NCBI GenBank assembly: GCA_005883305.1
Contig: VBAC01000001.1
Location: 186,001 to 250,000 of the forward strand
Source of the DNA: Alphaproteobacteria bacterium
GTDB taxonomy: Bacteria > Pseudomonadota > Alphaproteobacteria > Sphingomonadales > Sphingomonadaceae
Direction of reading: 5' to 3'
DNA: 64,000 bases
The position numbers and the translations under genes were made by a program. Shown here piece by piece: positions 1-8,371 of the stretch. Position 1 is the stretch's first letter. Each line of letters starts with the position of its first letter. A model generated the notes under the pieces. The model was not told the origin of the DNA. It saw nothing but the letters and a program-made list of their open reading frames with translations, and did not search any database.

Positions 1-976
1 AAAGGCCGCCGGCATAGACGCTGTTGGGGTGATCGGGCGACGCGCTCTCGCCGTAGCGCTCGATCAAATTGCGGCGGACTTCCTCCATGAAATAGCCGCC
101 GACATTGCGGGTGATGTCCTGCCCGGTGCCGCGCGCCGTCTCGATCGGCGTGGCGAGCGCCTCGTCATATTGCGCGCGGGTGATGAAATTGTTGCGGAGC
201 ATCTCGTTCAGCACGAAATTGCGCCGCTGCAGCGCGCGGTCGTGGTGGCGGACCGGATCATAGTTGGACGGCGATTTGGGAAGGATGGCGAGGAAGGCGC
301 ATTCGGCGACCGAAAGCTGGCCGACGTCCTTGTTGAAATAGGCCCTGGCGGCGGCCTGGACGCCATAGGCGTTCCGGCCGAGGAAGATCTGGTTGAGGTA
401 GAGCTCGAGGATCTGCTCCTTCGACAGCGCCGATTCGATTCGCCGGGCGAGGAAAGCTTCGCGGATCTTTCGGGTCACCGAATATTCGTCGCCGACGAAG
501 AAGATCTTGGCGACCTGCTGGGTGATGGTCGATCCGCCGCGCGCGCGTTCGCCCGACCCTGCCTTGGAGACATAGTCCCAGACCGCGCCGACCATGCCCG
601 GATAGTCGATTCCGCTGTGCGAGAAGAAGGTCCGGTCCTCCGCCGCGAGGAAGGCGTTGATCAGCGGGACCGGGAATTCCTCGTAGGCGAGCTGGACTCG
701 CCGTTCGCGGGCGAAGCTCTGCACCGGAGCGCCGTTCACGTCGCGGACGTAGGTCGGCAGGATCGGCTCGTAGCTCAGCAGGCTCTCGGCCGAGGGCAGG
801 CCGCGGGCGAACAGCAGCCAGAGGATGAAGTAGAGCACCACCGGGATGGCGGCGAGGATCGCCAGCCAGCGCACCCAGCGCCGCTTCCAGGCGCGCCCCA
901 CGAAGGCGCGGGCGCCGGCGATTCGGCTGTCGGTGCGGCGGAGGGTGATGCGCTGGGCGGGCTGGTCGGCACTCAT
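1..976 (-). CDS. mrcA: Penicillin-binding protein 1A, 5' part (runs off the left edge)
   Basis: This bifunctional murein synthase polymerises lipid II (GT51 domain) and crosslinks it (transpeptidase domain, outside the window). The reading frame from ATG at 976 gives a short Arg-rich cytoplasmic tail, one membrane segment near residues 38-55, then the GT51 domain. Visible motifs are EDRTFF (catalytic Glu), GGSTITQQ, RKIREAF and ILELYLN, in the usual order. About 325 residues are present and the transpeptidase half is missing because of the window edge. In related genomes mrcA directly follows amiC. Here about 1.3 kb of other genes lies between them. The family assignment is secure. Confidence 0.93.
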   Translation of the reverse strand, partial: MSADQPAQRITLRRTDSRIAGARAFVGRAWKRRWVRWLAILAAIPVVLYFILWLLFARGLPSAESLLSYEPILPTYVRDVNGAPVQSFARERRVQLAYEEFPVPLINAFLAAEDRTFFSHSGIDYPGMVGAVWDYVSKAGSGERARGGSTITQQVAKIFFVGDEYSVTRKIREAFLARRIESALSKEQILELYLNQIFLGRNAYGVQAAARAYFNKDVGQLSVAECAFLAILPKSPSNYDPVRHHDRALQRRNFVLNEMLRNNFITRAQYDEALATPIETARGTGQDITRNVGGYFMEEVRRNLIERYGESASPDHPNSVYAGGL

Positions 977-1087
977 ACCGGCGCCGGTCTAGCGGATGGG
1001 CGGGGAGGGGGAAAGTGTTCGGTGCGGGCGAAAGTTGAGGCTGACGGGCGGCTGGCCGAATCCGGCAAATCGGCTAATCCCTGAAGC

Positions 1088-1390
1088 GTGACGCTGACGG
1101 TTCTGCAAACACCGACCTACGCCCGCTGGTTTGCCGGCCTTCGCGACGAGCGTGCCAAGGCGCGCATTCTCGCTCGTATTCGCCGGGTCTCGGTTGGAAA
1201 TTTCGGCGATGCGAAGTCGGTCGGCGAAGGTGTCAGCGAGCTGCGGATCGACTATGGGCCGGGCTATCGCGTCTACTTCACCCAGCGTGGTGCGACACTC
1301 CTATTGTTGCTGACCGGAGGTGACAAATCGCGTCAGTGGGCCGATATTGCGAAGGCGCGCGAGATCGCCGCGCAGTGGGAAGGTGAATGA
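1088..1390 (+). CDS. RelE/ParE-superfamily toxin (HigB-like addiction module killer)
   Basis: This 100-residue basic protein matches the short 'addiction module killer' branch of the RelE/ParE superfamily, whose members usually cleave translated mRNA. Typical features are an N-terminal YARWFAGLRD helix, an R-x-R-x-R stretch, ELRIDYGPGYRVYF in the central beta-sheet and a late LLLLTGGDK strand-turn. Translation starts at GTG 1088. The stop overlaps the start of the next gene (ATGA), so the pair is translationally coupled with the toxin first, which is the HigBA-like order. The target and activity are inferred from the family only. Confidence 0.85.
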   Translation: MTLTVLQTPTYARWFAGLRDERAKARILARIRRVSVGNFGDAKSVGEGVSELRIDYGPGYRVYFTQRGATLLLLLTGGDKSRQWADIAKAREIAAQWEGE

Positions 1391-1632
1391 TGGGCATCGA
1401 AACCACCAAGTGGGACGCCGCGGACCATCTGGCCAGTACGGAGGCCGTGCTCGCGTATCTCGAAGCGATATTCGAGGACGGCGACCCGGAGTTGGTTGCC
1501 GCCGCGCTCAACGACGTCGCTCGCGCCAAAGGTCTGGACAGTTCCGAGCAGCTGACTGGCGCGACGGACCTGTCGTCCGTGATCCGCACCCTGAAATCGC
1601 TGGGGCTGGAGCTGACGGCGAAGGTTGCATAG
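1387..1632 (+). CDS. HigA-like addiction module antidote protein
   Basis: This 81-residue partner of the preceding toxin fits the small 'addiction module antidote' family. It has an N-terminal KWDAADHL segment followed by an HTH_3-like fold (EAVLAYLEAIFEDGDPELV, then DVARAKGL, then a C-terminal LKSLGLELTAKV strand). It should neutralise the toxin and bind the shared promoter. Start candidates are ATG 1387, which overlaps the toxin stop by 4 nt, and ATG 1390. I favour 1387. The pair lies on the strand opposite to the flanking amiC and mrcA. Confidence 0.83.
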   Translation: MMGIETTKWDAADHLASTEAVLAYLEAIFEDGDPELVAAALNDVARAKGLDSSEQLTGATDLSSVIRTLKSLGLELTAKVA

Positions 1633-1656
1633 CTCGATGAGGCTGAGCCGATATCG

Positions 1657-1923
1657 ATGATCAGGGTCGTTTCGATCCGGCCGGCAGGCGGGGCGGCGCT
1701 GGAGCTTGGCTTCAGCGACGGCAGCAGCGGCATCTGGTCGGCAAAGGCGCTGATCGCGCGCGACACGGTCCTGACCCGCCCGCTTGCCGGCACTGCCTAT
1801 TTCGCGCGCGCGTTCATCGAGGCTGGCGCGCTCGCCTGGCCGAATCGGTTGGAATTGTCGGCTCACAGCCTGCAGCGGCGGCTGGATGAAGCGGGCCTCC
1901 TGCGGCGGGAGGCGGCTTGCTGA
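1657..1923 (+). CDS. DUF2442 domain protein
   Basis: This 88-residue protein has the DUF2442 pattern: an N-terminal IRVVSIRP strand, then LELGFSDGSSGIW, and a C-terminal helix with PNRLELSAHSL. The domain is common beside toxin-antitoxin genes but its biochemical role is not known to me. It follows the antitoxin by 24 bp and may be co-transcribed with it. Codon use is slightly less GC-biased at third positions than in nearby core genes, which fits an accessory cassette. Confidence 0.72.
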   Translation: MIRVVSIRPAGGAALELGFSDGSSGIWSAKALIARDTVLTRPLAGTAYFARAFIEAGALAWPNRLELSAHSLQRRLDEAGLLRREAAC

Positions 1924-1997
1924 CCATTTCGGCCAGGCCCACCGCGGTCCGCTTTGACGACGCGATGATGTGGGTCGATCTCGAGCGGGTGATTTAA
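1920..1997 (+). pseudogene. Truncated second DUF2442 gene (N-terminal stump)
   Basis: Immediately after the DUF2442 gene, overlapping its stop codon, one frame reads TISARPTAVRFDDAMMWVDL and then ERVI and TAA at 1995-1997. The TAVRFDDxxMWVDL segment is the conserved N-terminus of the other common DUF2442 type, in which a DGR motif and about 50 more residues would follow. Here the frame is lost after the WVDL-E position. Only about 25 codons remain, so I call it a remnant left by deletion or frameshift. Confidence 0.5.
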
Positions 1998-2017
1998 GGT
2001 AGTGGGTCAGTTGAAAT

Positions 2018-2224
2018 CTAGGAAAGCCAATCGGTTCTGGCGCGGGCCTCGGTCTCGGCGGATTCAGCCGACTCATAGATGCCGCAGTCTGGTCCATGCT
2101 GACCCCAACTCACGCCGTCATTGAGTTGCAGGCGATAGGAATAATTCCCATCGGCACGCTGCATCACGAGTATGCGGCTATCCGCACGTGAGCCGGTGAG
2201 TATCTTGATCTGGCGCTCGTTCAC
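2018..2224 (-). CDS. Small hypothetical protein
   Basis: This is a 68-residue soluble protein starting at GTG 2224 with an AAGAAG-type ribosome-binding site a few bases upstream. The sequence mixes charged residues with a likely beta-rich core (RILVMQRADGNYSYRLQLN) and an acidic C-terminal helix (SAESAETEARA). I recognise no family. It sits between amiC and the toxin-antitoxin cassette and points the same way as amiC, so it may belong to the same inserted segment. Confidence 0.55.
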   Translation of the reverse strand: MNERQIKILTGSRADSRILVMQRADGNYSYRLQLNDGVSWGQHGPDCGIYESAESAETEARARTDWLS

Positions 2225-2280
2225 GCCCGCTTCTTATACGTGCCACGTTTTCTGTCCACGCGGAATGGGAGAACCCCTAT

Positions 2281-3141
2281 TTACCCGCCCCTCCGCTCGA
2301 TCGCCCGACGCGCGAAATGGGCCTCGATCGCCCGGCGCATGCCCTCGGCGATCTGGCGGCGGCCTTCCGCGGAGTCGATGTAGCGGGCGTCGGTCTCGTT
2401 GGTGAGGTAGCCGCTTTCGAACAGGATCGAGGGCATGTCGGGCGCCTTCAGAACGACGAAGGCGGCGAAGCGGTGCCACACGGGGCGGAAGGGGAAGACC
2501 GGGGCGGCCTCGCGGTAGAGCAACTGGGCGAAATCGGCCGAGACGTTCATCGCCTCGCGCTGGGCGAGGTCGATCAGGATCATGTTGACCCCGGGGTCGG
2601 CCGAGAGCGGAGTCCCGGCGATACGCTCGGAGGCGTTCTGCTGGCTGGCGAGCAAAGCGGCCTGGCGGTCCGAAGCGACCTCGGAGAGGGTGTAGACGGT
2701 GGCCCCGCGCGCCGCGTCGTTCAGCGGGGCGGCGTCGGCATGGACCGAGATGAACAGGTCGGCGTCGAGCCGCCGGGCGATCTGGTAGCGCTCGTCGAGC
2801 CCGCGATAGCTGTCATCCTCGCGGGTAAGAGCGACGCGGACTCGGCCGGTCGCGGCGAGCGCGTCGCGCATGGCCAGCGCGAGCGCCAGGGTGATGTCCT
2901 TTTCCGGCCGTCCTACGAACGGCGAGGCGGCGCCGGGATCGTGGCCGCCATGGCCGGCGTCGATCACCACCAGCGGCGGATTGTCGCCGCGCGCAGGGGT
3001 GACCCGGGGCAGCGGCCCGCGCTCGTCGGCGGCGAGCGGATCGAGCGGGATCGTCACCCCCCCGGGGCCCCCGGCCGGCGCGGAGCCGGGAAACAGGCCC
3101 GTCCCGAACAGCGCGAGAAGCAGTGTGACGAGCCATTCCAT
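2281..3141 (-). CDS. amiC: N-acetylmuramoyl-L-alanine amidase (Amidase_3)
   Basis: This zinc amidase cleaves the amide bond between MurNAc and the stem peptide in the periplasm and helps separate daughter cells. From ATG 3141 the protein (286 aa) begins with a signal peptide (WLVTLLLALFGTG). The Amidase_3 domain carries VVIDAGHGGHDPGA (zinc His), EKDITL (zinc Glu), FISVHADA (zinc His) and ILFESGYLTN (catalytic Glu). An upstream ATG at 3168 would add nine basic residues. I chose 3141 because it puts the hydrophobic core at the N-terminus, but neither start has a clear ribosome-binding site. Related genomes place mrcA directly downstream. Confidence 0.9.
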   Translation of the reverse strand: MEWLVTLLLALFGTGLFPGSAPAGGPGGVTIPLDPLAADERGPLPRVTPARGDNPPLVVIDAGHGGHDPGAASPFVGRPEKDITLALALAMRDALAATGRVRVALTREDDSYRGLDERYQIARRLDADLFISVHADAAPLNDAARGATVYTLSEVASDRQAALLASQQNASERIAGTPLSADPGVNMILIDLAQREAMNVSADFAQLLYREAAPVFPFRPVWHRFAAFVVLKAPDMPSILFESGYLTNETDARYIDSAEGRRQIAEGMRRAIEAHFARRAIERRGG

Positions 3142-3168
3142 CGAGGCTTTGTGCCGCGGGCGTACCAT

Positions 3169-3646
3169 AAGGGTCCAGCAAAAACGGCTGAAACCCGCCC
3201 CGGCGAAGGGTCGGTCCCGAATTCGTGCCTGTGCCGGAATGACAGAAAAATGGGCGCACGCGGTTGCCGCTGGGGTCCTCAGATGCTAGCAGCACCGGAT
3301 CGGGACGCAGGGGCTTTGTCCCCCACCATCGATCCCGATTGGAATTCGCCGGCCCCAGCCGGCCATCTAGGTTGACGCTGTATGTGGTATCGCTCCCCCA
3401 GGCTCATTCGCCGCCTCGTAAGTGACGGCATGCCGGGCGGGATGCTCAGGCCGGCTTTTGCGACCGGACTCGCCCAGACAGCAGACGCGAACATATTTTC
3501 AACCCGGACCTTAGACGCGCGGCCCGAAACGCCCGCGCGGCCGTCCATTTTCGAGCGCCTTCACCATTCGGCCTGCCAGGACAGCCCATCAAAGCGTCGC
3601 TTTGACGGGGGCCCCAGGGTCGCGGTCAGGGCGTGGAGTAATTTTA
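3169..3646 (+). promoter_or_regulatory. Intergenic region and probable long rne leader
   Basis: This 478-bp stretch between divergent amiC and rne holds no convincing gene. RNase E mRNAs in studied proteobacteria have long structured 5' leaders that the enzyme cleaves to limit its own synthesis, so a leader is expected here. The clearest structure is a perfect hairpin at 3588-3604, with TCAAAGC pairing to GCTTTGA around a 3-nt loop. A TTGACG at 3372 could be a -35 element, but I see no good -10. GGAG 10 nt upstream of ATG 3647 supports that start. Confidence 0.4.
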
Positions 3647-6121
3647 ATGACCATGCGCATGCTGATCGACGCGCGCCACCAGGAAGAGACCCGGGTGGCC
3701 GTGATCAAGGGAAATCGGATCGAGGAATTTGATTTCGAATCCGCCGAGCACAAGCAGCTCAAGGGAAATATCTATCTAGCCAAGGTTACGCGGGTCGAAC
3801 CGTCGCTTCAGGCGGCGTTCGTCGATTACGGCGGCAACCGCCACGGCTTCCTCGCTTTTTCCGAAATCCACCCCGATTATTACCAGATCCCCAAGGAGGA
3901 TCGCGAGGCGCTGCTGCGCGAGGAGGCGGAGCACGCCGCCGAGGAAGAGCGGCTGCGCTCGGCCGAATATGAATCGGGCGGCGACGACGGCGACAGCGTC
4001 GTCGAGGTCGACGACGAGCCGATGTCGGCGCAGTCGATCGACGGCATCGACGTCGCCGAGGAGATCGAAGGCGACGAGGACGAGGAAGGCGCTCAGCCGC
4101 CGGAGGAAGCCGAAGGCGGCTCCGACGAGAGCGCCGCCGAGACTCTGCGCCGCAAGCGCCAGAATCTGCGCCGCCGCTATAAGATCCAGGACGTGATCCG
4201 CCGCCGTCAGGTGCTGCTGGTCCAGGTCGTCAAGGAAGAGCGCGGCAACAAGGGCGCTGCGCTCACCACCTACCTCAGCCTCGCCGGCCGCTATTGCGTG
4301 CTGATGCCCAACACCAGCCATGGCGGCGGAATCAGCCGCAAGATCTCGAACGGCGCCGACCGCAAGCGCCTGAAGCAGATCATGGCCGATCTGAACCTGC
4401 CGATGAGCATGGGCCTGATCGTCCGCACCGCCGGCCTTTCGCGCACCAAGGTCGAGATCAAGCGCGACTTCGATTATCTCGCCCGCCTGTGGGACGAGAT
4501 CCGCGAGAAGACGCTTCATTCCTCGGCGCCGGCACTGATCTACCAGGACAGCGACCTCATCAAGCGCGCCATCCGCGACATCTACAACAAGGACATCGAC
4601 GAGGTGATCGTCGAGGGCGAGCGTGGCTACAAGGACGCCAGGGCGTTCATGAAGCTGCTGATGCCGAGCCACGTCAAGCGGGTGACCCACTATGCCGACC
4701 CGGTGCCTTTGTTCCAGCGCTACGGGGCGGAGGACGAGCTCAGCGCGATGTACCAGCCGGTCGTCCAGCTGAAGTCCGGCGGCTATATCGTGATCAACCC
4801 GACCGAGGCTCTGGTTTCGATCGACATCAATTCCGGGCGCTCGACCCGCGAGCACAATATCGAGCAGACCGCCTACGCGACGAACATCGAGGCGGCGCAC
4901 GAGATCGCCCGCCAGCTTCGCCTTCGCGACATGGCCGGCCTCGTCGTGATCGACTTCATCGACATGGAATCGGGCGGCCATATCCGCAAGGTCGAAAAAG
5001 CGATGAAGGACGCGCTCAAGAACGACCGCGCCCGCATCCAGGTCGGGCGGATCAGCTCGTTCGGGCTGATGGAGATGAGCCGCCAGCGCCTGCGCACCGG
5101 AGTGCTCGAAGCCTCGACCCGGCCCTGCCCGCATTGCGACGGAAGCGGGCTGATGCGCACGGCCTCGTCCGCTGGCCTCTCGGCGCTGCGCATGCTCGAG
5201 GAGGAGGCTGCTCGCGGCCGCGGCTCGCGAATCGTCCTTCGCGCCGGACGCGAGGCGGCGGTCTATCTGCTCAACCGCAAGCGCGCCGAAATCGGCGAGG
5301 TCGAATCGCGCTACGGCGTGATGATCGAGGTGCTGATCGACGAGAGCCTCGAAGGCGCTCGGATGGCGGTCGAATCGCACGGCCCGCCGCCCGCCCAGCG
5401 GCCGCGGCCGCTGCCGGTCGTGGAGCAGGACGCCGACGAGGAGAGTCTCGACGAAGAAAACGAGATCGAGGAGGAAGAAGAAGAGGAAGAAGAAGCGGTC
5501 GAAGCCCGCCCGCGCCGCGAGCGCGCCGAGCGTCCCGAGCGCGAGGAAAGCAGCGAGGAAGGCGCTCGCCGCCGCCGTCGTCGCCGCGGGCGCCGTGGCG
5601 GCCGCCGCCGGGATCGTCCCGAGGGCGAGGAGGGCGCCGCGCCGCTGGAGTCGAGCGCCGAGGGCGCCGCGCCTGTGGCGGAGGAACTGGTCGCCCCCGA
5701 AGCGCCGGCCGAAGAGGGCGAGGAACCGCGCAAGGCCCGCCGCCGCCCGCGCGCCCGCAAGCAGGTAGAGAGCACCGCCGAGCCGCAGCCTGCGGTGGAG
5801 GCGGCCGCTGAGCCCCAGCCGGAGCCGGTTGCCGAATCGGCTCCGGAGTCCGAGGCCAAGCCGAAGCGCGCGGGACGCCGCAAGAAGGCGGATGCAGCGC
5901 CCGAGGCGTCGCCCGAGGCCCCCGCCGAAGCCGCGCCCGCGGCCGGGGAGGCGCCGGCCCCCGAGCCCGCCAACGACCAGGAGCCCGCGCCCAAGCCGCG
6001 CAGCCGCCGGAAGGCAGCCGCCAAGCCGGACGAAGCCGCGCCTCCCGCTCAATCCGAGGAGGAAGATGGCGAGCCGCGGCGGGGCTGGTGGCAGCGGACG
6101 TTCGGCGCCTCGGCGGAATGA
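3647..6121 (+). CDS. rne: Ribonuclease E
   Basis: This essential single-strand endoribonuclease is the degradosome scaffold and processes rRNA and tRNA. The 824-aa protein has an N-terminal S1 domain split by a long acidic insertion (about residues 90-165, rich in Glu/Asp). It then has the RNase H-like and DNase I-like core with the Mg-binding pair Asp393 and Asp436, and the Zn-link CPHC (Cys494/Cys497). The C-terminal third is disordered, alternating acidic runs and Arg blocks for RNA binding. It ends in RRGWWQRTFG. A terminal GWW motif is the known PNPase docking site on Caulobacter RNase E. ATG 3647 is chosen over upstream frames because the family begins MTMRMLIDA. Confidence 0.96.
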   Translation: MTMRMLIDARHQEETRVAVIKGNRIEEFDFESAEHKQLKGNIYLAKVTRVEPSLQAAFVDYGGNRHGFLAFSEIHPDYYQIPKEDREALLREEAEHAAEEERLRSAEYESGGDDGDSVVEVDDEPMSAQSIDGIDVAEEIEGDEDEEGAQPPEEAEGGSDESAAETLRRKRQNLRRRYKIQDVIRRRQVLLVQVVKEERGNKGAALTTYLSLAGRYCVLMPNTSHGGGISRKISNGADRKRLKQIMADLNLPMSMGLIVRTAGLSRTKVEIKRDFDYLARLWDEIREKTLHSSAPALIYQDSDLIKRAIRDIYNKDIDEVIVEGERGYKDARAFMKLLMPSHVKRVTHYADPVPLFQRYGAEDELSAMYQPVVQLKSGGYIVINPTEALVSIDINSGRSTREHNIEQTAYATNIEAAHEIARQLRLRDMAGLVVIDFIDMESGGHIRKVEKAMKDALKNDRARIQVGRISSFGLMEMSRQRLRTGVLEASTRPCPHCDGSGLMRTASSAGLSALRMLEEEAARGRGSRIVLRAGREAAVYLLNRKRAEIGEVESRYGVMIEVLIDESLEGARMAVESHGPPPAQRPRPLPVVEQDADEESLDEENEIEEEEEEEEEAVEARPRRERAERPEREESSEEGARRRRRRRGRRGGRRRDRPEGEEGAAPLESSAEGAAPVAEELVAPEAPAEEGEEPRKARRRPRARKQVESTAEPQPAVEAAAEPQPEPVAESAPESEAKPKRAGRRKKADAAPEASPEAPAEAAPAAGEAPAPEPANDQEPAPKPRSRRKAAAKPDEAAPPAQSEEEDGEPRRGWWQRTFGASAE

Positions 6122-6178
6122 GGCGGGCCGCGGGATGGTTTCATCCGCGGTTCATGCGACGAGGGAAAGAAGCGGGCC

Positions 6179-7567
6179 ATGGCTGAGGCGCGGGCGATGA
6201 AAGGGAAGGCTGGGCAGTTCGCCGTCCGCCTTGCCATGCTCGTCCTGTTGAGCTTCGCCGCCATGGCCCGGCCCGCTTTCGCCCAGCAGATCCTTCGCGA
6301 TGCCGAGACGGAATCGCTGCTTCGCGATATGTCGCGGCCGCTGATCCTGGCCGCCGGCCTCCAGCCGGAGAATGTCCGAATCGTCCTCATCCACGACGAT
6401 TCGATCAACGCCTTCGTCGCCGGGGGCCAGATCGTCTACGTCCATTCCGGCCTGTTCACCCGGGCCGAGAACGCCAACGAGGTCCAGGGCGTGATCGCCC
6501 ACGAGCTGGGACACGTTGCCGGCGGGCACATCATCCGTTCGGGCGAGGGCGTCCAGCAGGCGACCGGGATCATGATCCTCTCGCTCCTGCTCGGCGCCGC
6601 GGCGATCGCGGCCGGCGGCGGCGAGGCGGGCATGGCCGCGATCATGGCCGGCCAGCAGGCGGGCCTCGGCCGCTTCCTCGCCTTCACCCGCGACCAGGAA
6701 AATGCCGCGGATCAGGCCGGCGCGACCTTCCTTTCACGCGCCGGCATCAGCGGCCGCGGCTCGATCGCCTTCTTCCGCCGGATCGAGAATTTGGAATACC
6801 GGATTGCCGCGCCGGGAGAGATTGACGGCTATGCCCAGACCCACCCGCTCAGCGGGGACCGGATCCAGCGGCTCCAGGAGCGCTACGAGGCCGATCCCGC
6901 CTGGACCGCGCAAACCGCGGCGCCGCTCGAGGAGCGGTTCCAGCGCGTTCGCGCCAAGCTTTCGGGCTATGTCGACGATCCGCAGCGCGTCCTGATCCGC
7001 TATCCGGTCACCGACCAGACGATCCCGGCCCATTATGCCCGCGCTTATGCCTATCACCGCGGCGCTCATCCGGCCGAGGCGAACGCGGAGGCGGACGCGC
7101 TGATCCGCGCCCGGCCGCACGATCCCTATTTCCTCGAGCTCAAGGGCCAGATCCTTCTCGAATCCGGCCATCCGAGGGAAGCGCTGGCAGCGCTTCGGGA
7201 GGCAGTCTCGATCGTCCCCAACGAGCCCTTGATCGCCGCCCTATTCGGCCACGCGCTCATCTCGACCGAGGACCCGGCCAATTTCGAGGAGGCGAAGCGC
7301 GTGCTTCGGCTCGCCGTCGCGCGCGACAACGACAACCCGTTCGCCTGGTACCAGCTCGGCATCGTCTACGACCGGGAGGGCGATCAGCCCCGCGCCGCGC
7401 TGGCGACGGCGGAACGCTACAGCCTGGAAGGCCAGCCGAGCCTCGCTTTGGTCAACGCCGAGCAGGCGCTGATGGGCCTTCCGGTCGGGACGCCCGACTA
7501 TCTCCGCGCCCAGGACATCGCGATGGTCTCGCGCGCCGCCGATCAGCGCCAGCGGCGCGGCCATTGA
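6179..7567 (+). CDS. Periplasmic M48 metalloprotease with TPR-like repeats (BepA-like)
   Basis: This periplasmic zinc protease resembles BepA/YfgC, which checks outer-membrane protein assembly. A signal peptide ends at about ARPAFAQ (residue 36). The M48 domain holds HELGH at residues 108-112 and an ENAADQAG motif that supplies the third zinc ligand. The C-terminal half is helical, with repeats typical of TPRs (around residues 270-440). The length of 462 aa fits the family. The start could be ATG 6179 or ATG 6197. The next gene overlaps the stop by 4 nt, pairing a protease with a thiol oxidoreductase and suggesting a shared envelope quality-control role. Confidence 0.88.
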   Translation: MAEARAMKGKAGQFAVRLAMLVLLSFAAMARPAFAQQILRDAETESLLRDMSRPLILAAGLQPENVRIVLIHDDSINAFVAGGQIVYVHSGLFTRAENANEVQGVIAHELGHVAGGHIIRSGEGVQQATGIMILSLLLGAAAIAAGGGEAGMAAIMAGQQAGLGRFLAFTRDQENAADQAGATFLSRAGISGRGSIAFFRRIENLEYRIAAPGEIDGYAQTHPLSGDRIQRLQERYEADPAWTAQTAAPLEERFQRVRAKLSGYVDDPQRVLIRYPVTDQTIPAHYARAYAYHRGAHPAEANAEADALIRARPHDPYFLELKGQILLESGHPREALAALREAVSIVPNEPLIAALFGHALISTEDPANFEEAKRVLRLAVARDNDNPFAWYQLGIVYDREGDQPRAALATAERYSLEGQPSLALVNAEQALMGLPVGTPDYLRAQDIAMVSRAADQRQRRGH

Positions 7568-8286
7568 CGGCCCTTCCGGGAGGCTGGGCGGCGAGCCTCG
7601 CCGCGATCCTCGGCGGCGTTGCGCTCGGCGCCGCGGCCATGGCCGGCTGGTATTCCTGGCGCGGCCCGGACAGAGCGGCGACCGAGGCGATCGTGCGCGA
7701 TTACGTGCTCAATCACGGCGAGATCCTGCCTGAGGCGATGAAGCGCACGCAGGACCGGCAGGCGGCGGCCTCGGTCTCGCGCCACCGTTCGGCGCTCGAG
7801 ACGCCCTATCACGGCGCATGGGCGGGCGCGGCCGATGGCGACGTCGTGCTGGTCGAGTTCTTCGATTACGCCTGCCCCTATTGCCGCGAGACCAATGCCG
7901 ACGTCGACCGGCTGATCGCCGAGGATCCGAGGCTCAAGGTCGTCTGGCGCGAGCTTCCGGTGCTCGGCCCCAACAGCGAGGCGGCCGCCAACGTCAGCCT
8001 GGCCGCCGCTCGCCAGGGCCGCTTCCGCCAGTTCCATGCGCGCCTGTTCGCGCTCGGCCGGCCGACGCAGGCGACGCTGGCGCAGGCGATGGCCGAGGCG
8101 GGCGTCAGCGCCGAGGCGCAAAGCCCCGCCGCCCGAGCCGAGCTCGCCCGCAACATCGAGCTCGCGCGGGCGATGGAGGCGAGCGGGACTCCGACCTTCG
8201 TCGTCGGCGATCAGGTGCTTCAGGGCGCGGTCGGCTACGACGCGCTCAAGGCGGCCATCGCCGCCGCGCGGGGGAGCCGCTCCTAG
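7564..8286 (+). CDS. DsbA-family thiol:disulfide oxidoreductase
   Basis: This membrane-anchored periplasmic thioredoxin-fold protein (240 aa) starts at TTG 7564, overlapping the protease stop. An N-terminal anchor (about residues 8-31) is followed by a helical segment, then the DsbA domain with the active site CPYC (Cys104 and Cys107) preceded by VEFFDYA. The cis-proline loop is SGTPTFVVG. The layout, with a helical N-terminal extension before the catalytic domain, is like the DsbA/ScsC/BdbD-type proteins common in alphaproteobacteria. Whether it oxidises or isomerises substrates cannot be told from sequence. Confidence 0.88.
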   Translation: MTALPGGWAASLAAILGGVALGAAAMAGWYSWRGPDRAATEAIVRDYVLNHGEILPEAMKRTQDRQAAASVSRHRSALETPYHGAWAGAADGDVVLVEFFDYACPYCRETNADVDRLIAEDPRLKVVWRELPVLGPNSEAAANVSLAAARQGRFRQFHARLFALGRPTQATLAQAMAEAGVSAEAQSPAARAELARNIELARAMEASGTPTFVVGDQVLQGAVGYDALKAAIAAARGSRS

Positions 8287-8371
8287 AGTCAGCATTAAGC
8301 GGGCCGATTTTCGCATCGATCGGATTGCTCTCAATTCAAGAGTCATCCCTGACGCGGCGGCAGGCTCTCGC

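Noticed and set aside
3776-6052. 758-codon open frame antisense to rne
   Set aside because: It mirrors the Glu/Arg-rich rne tail, has no domain and no ribosome-binding site, and follows from high GC content. The sense strand has full RNase E motifs.
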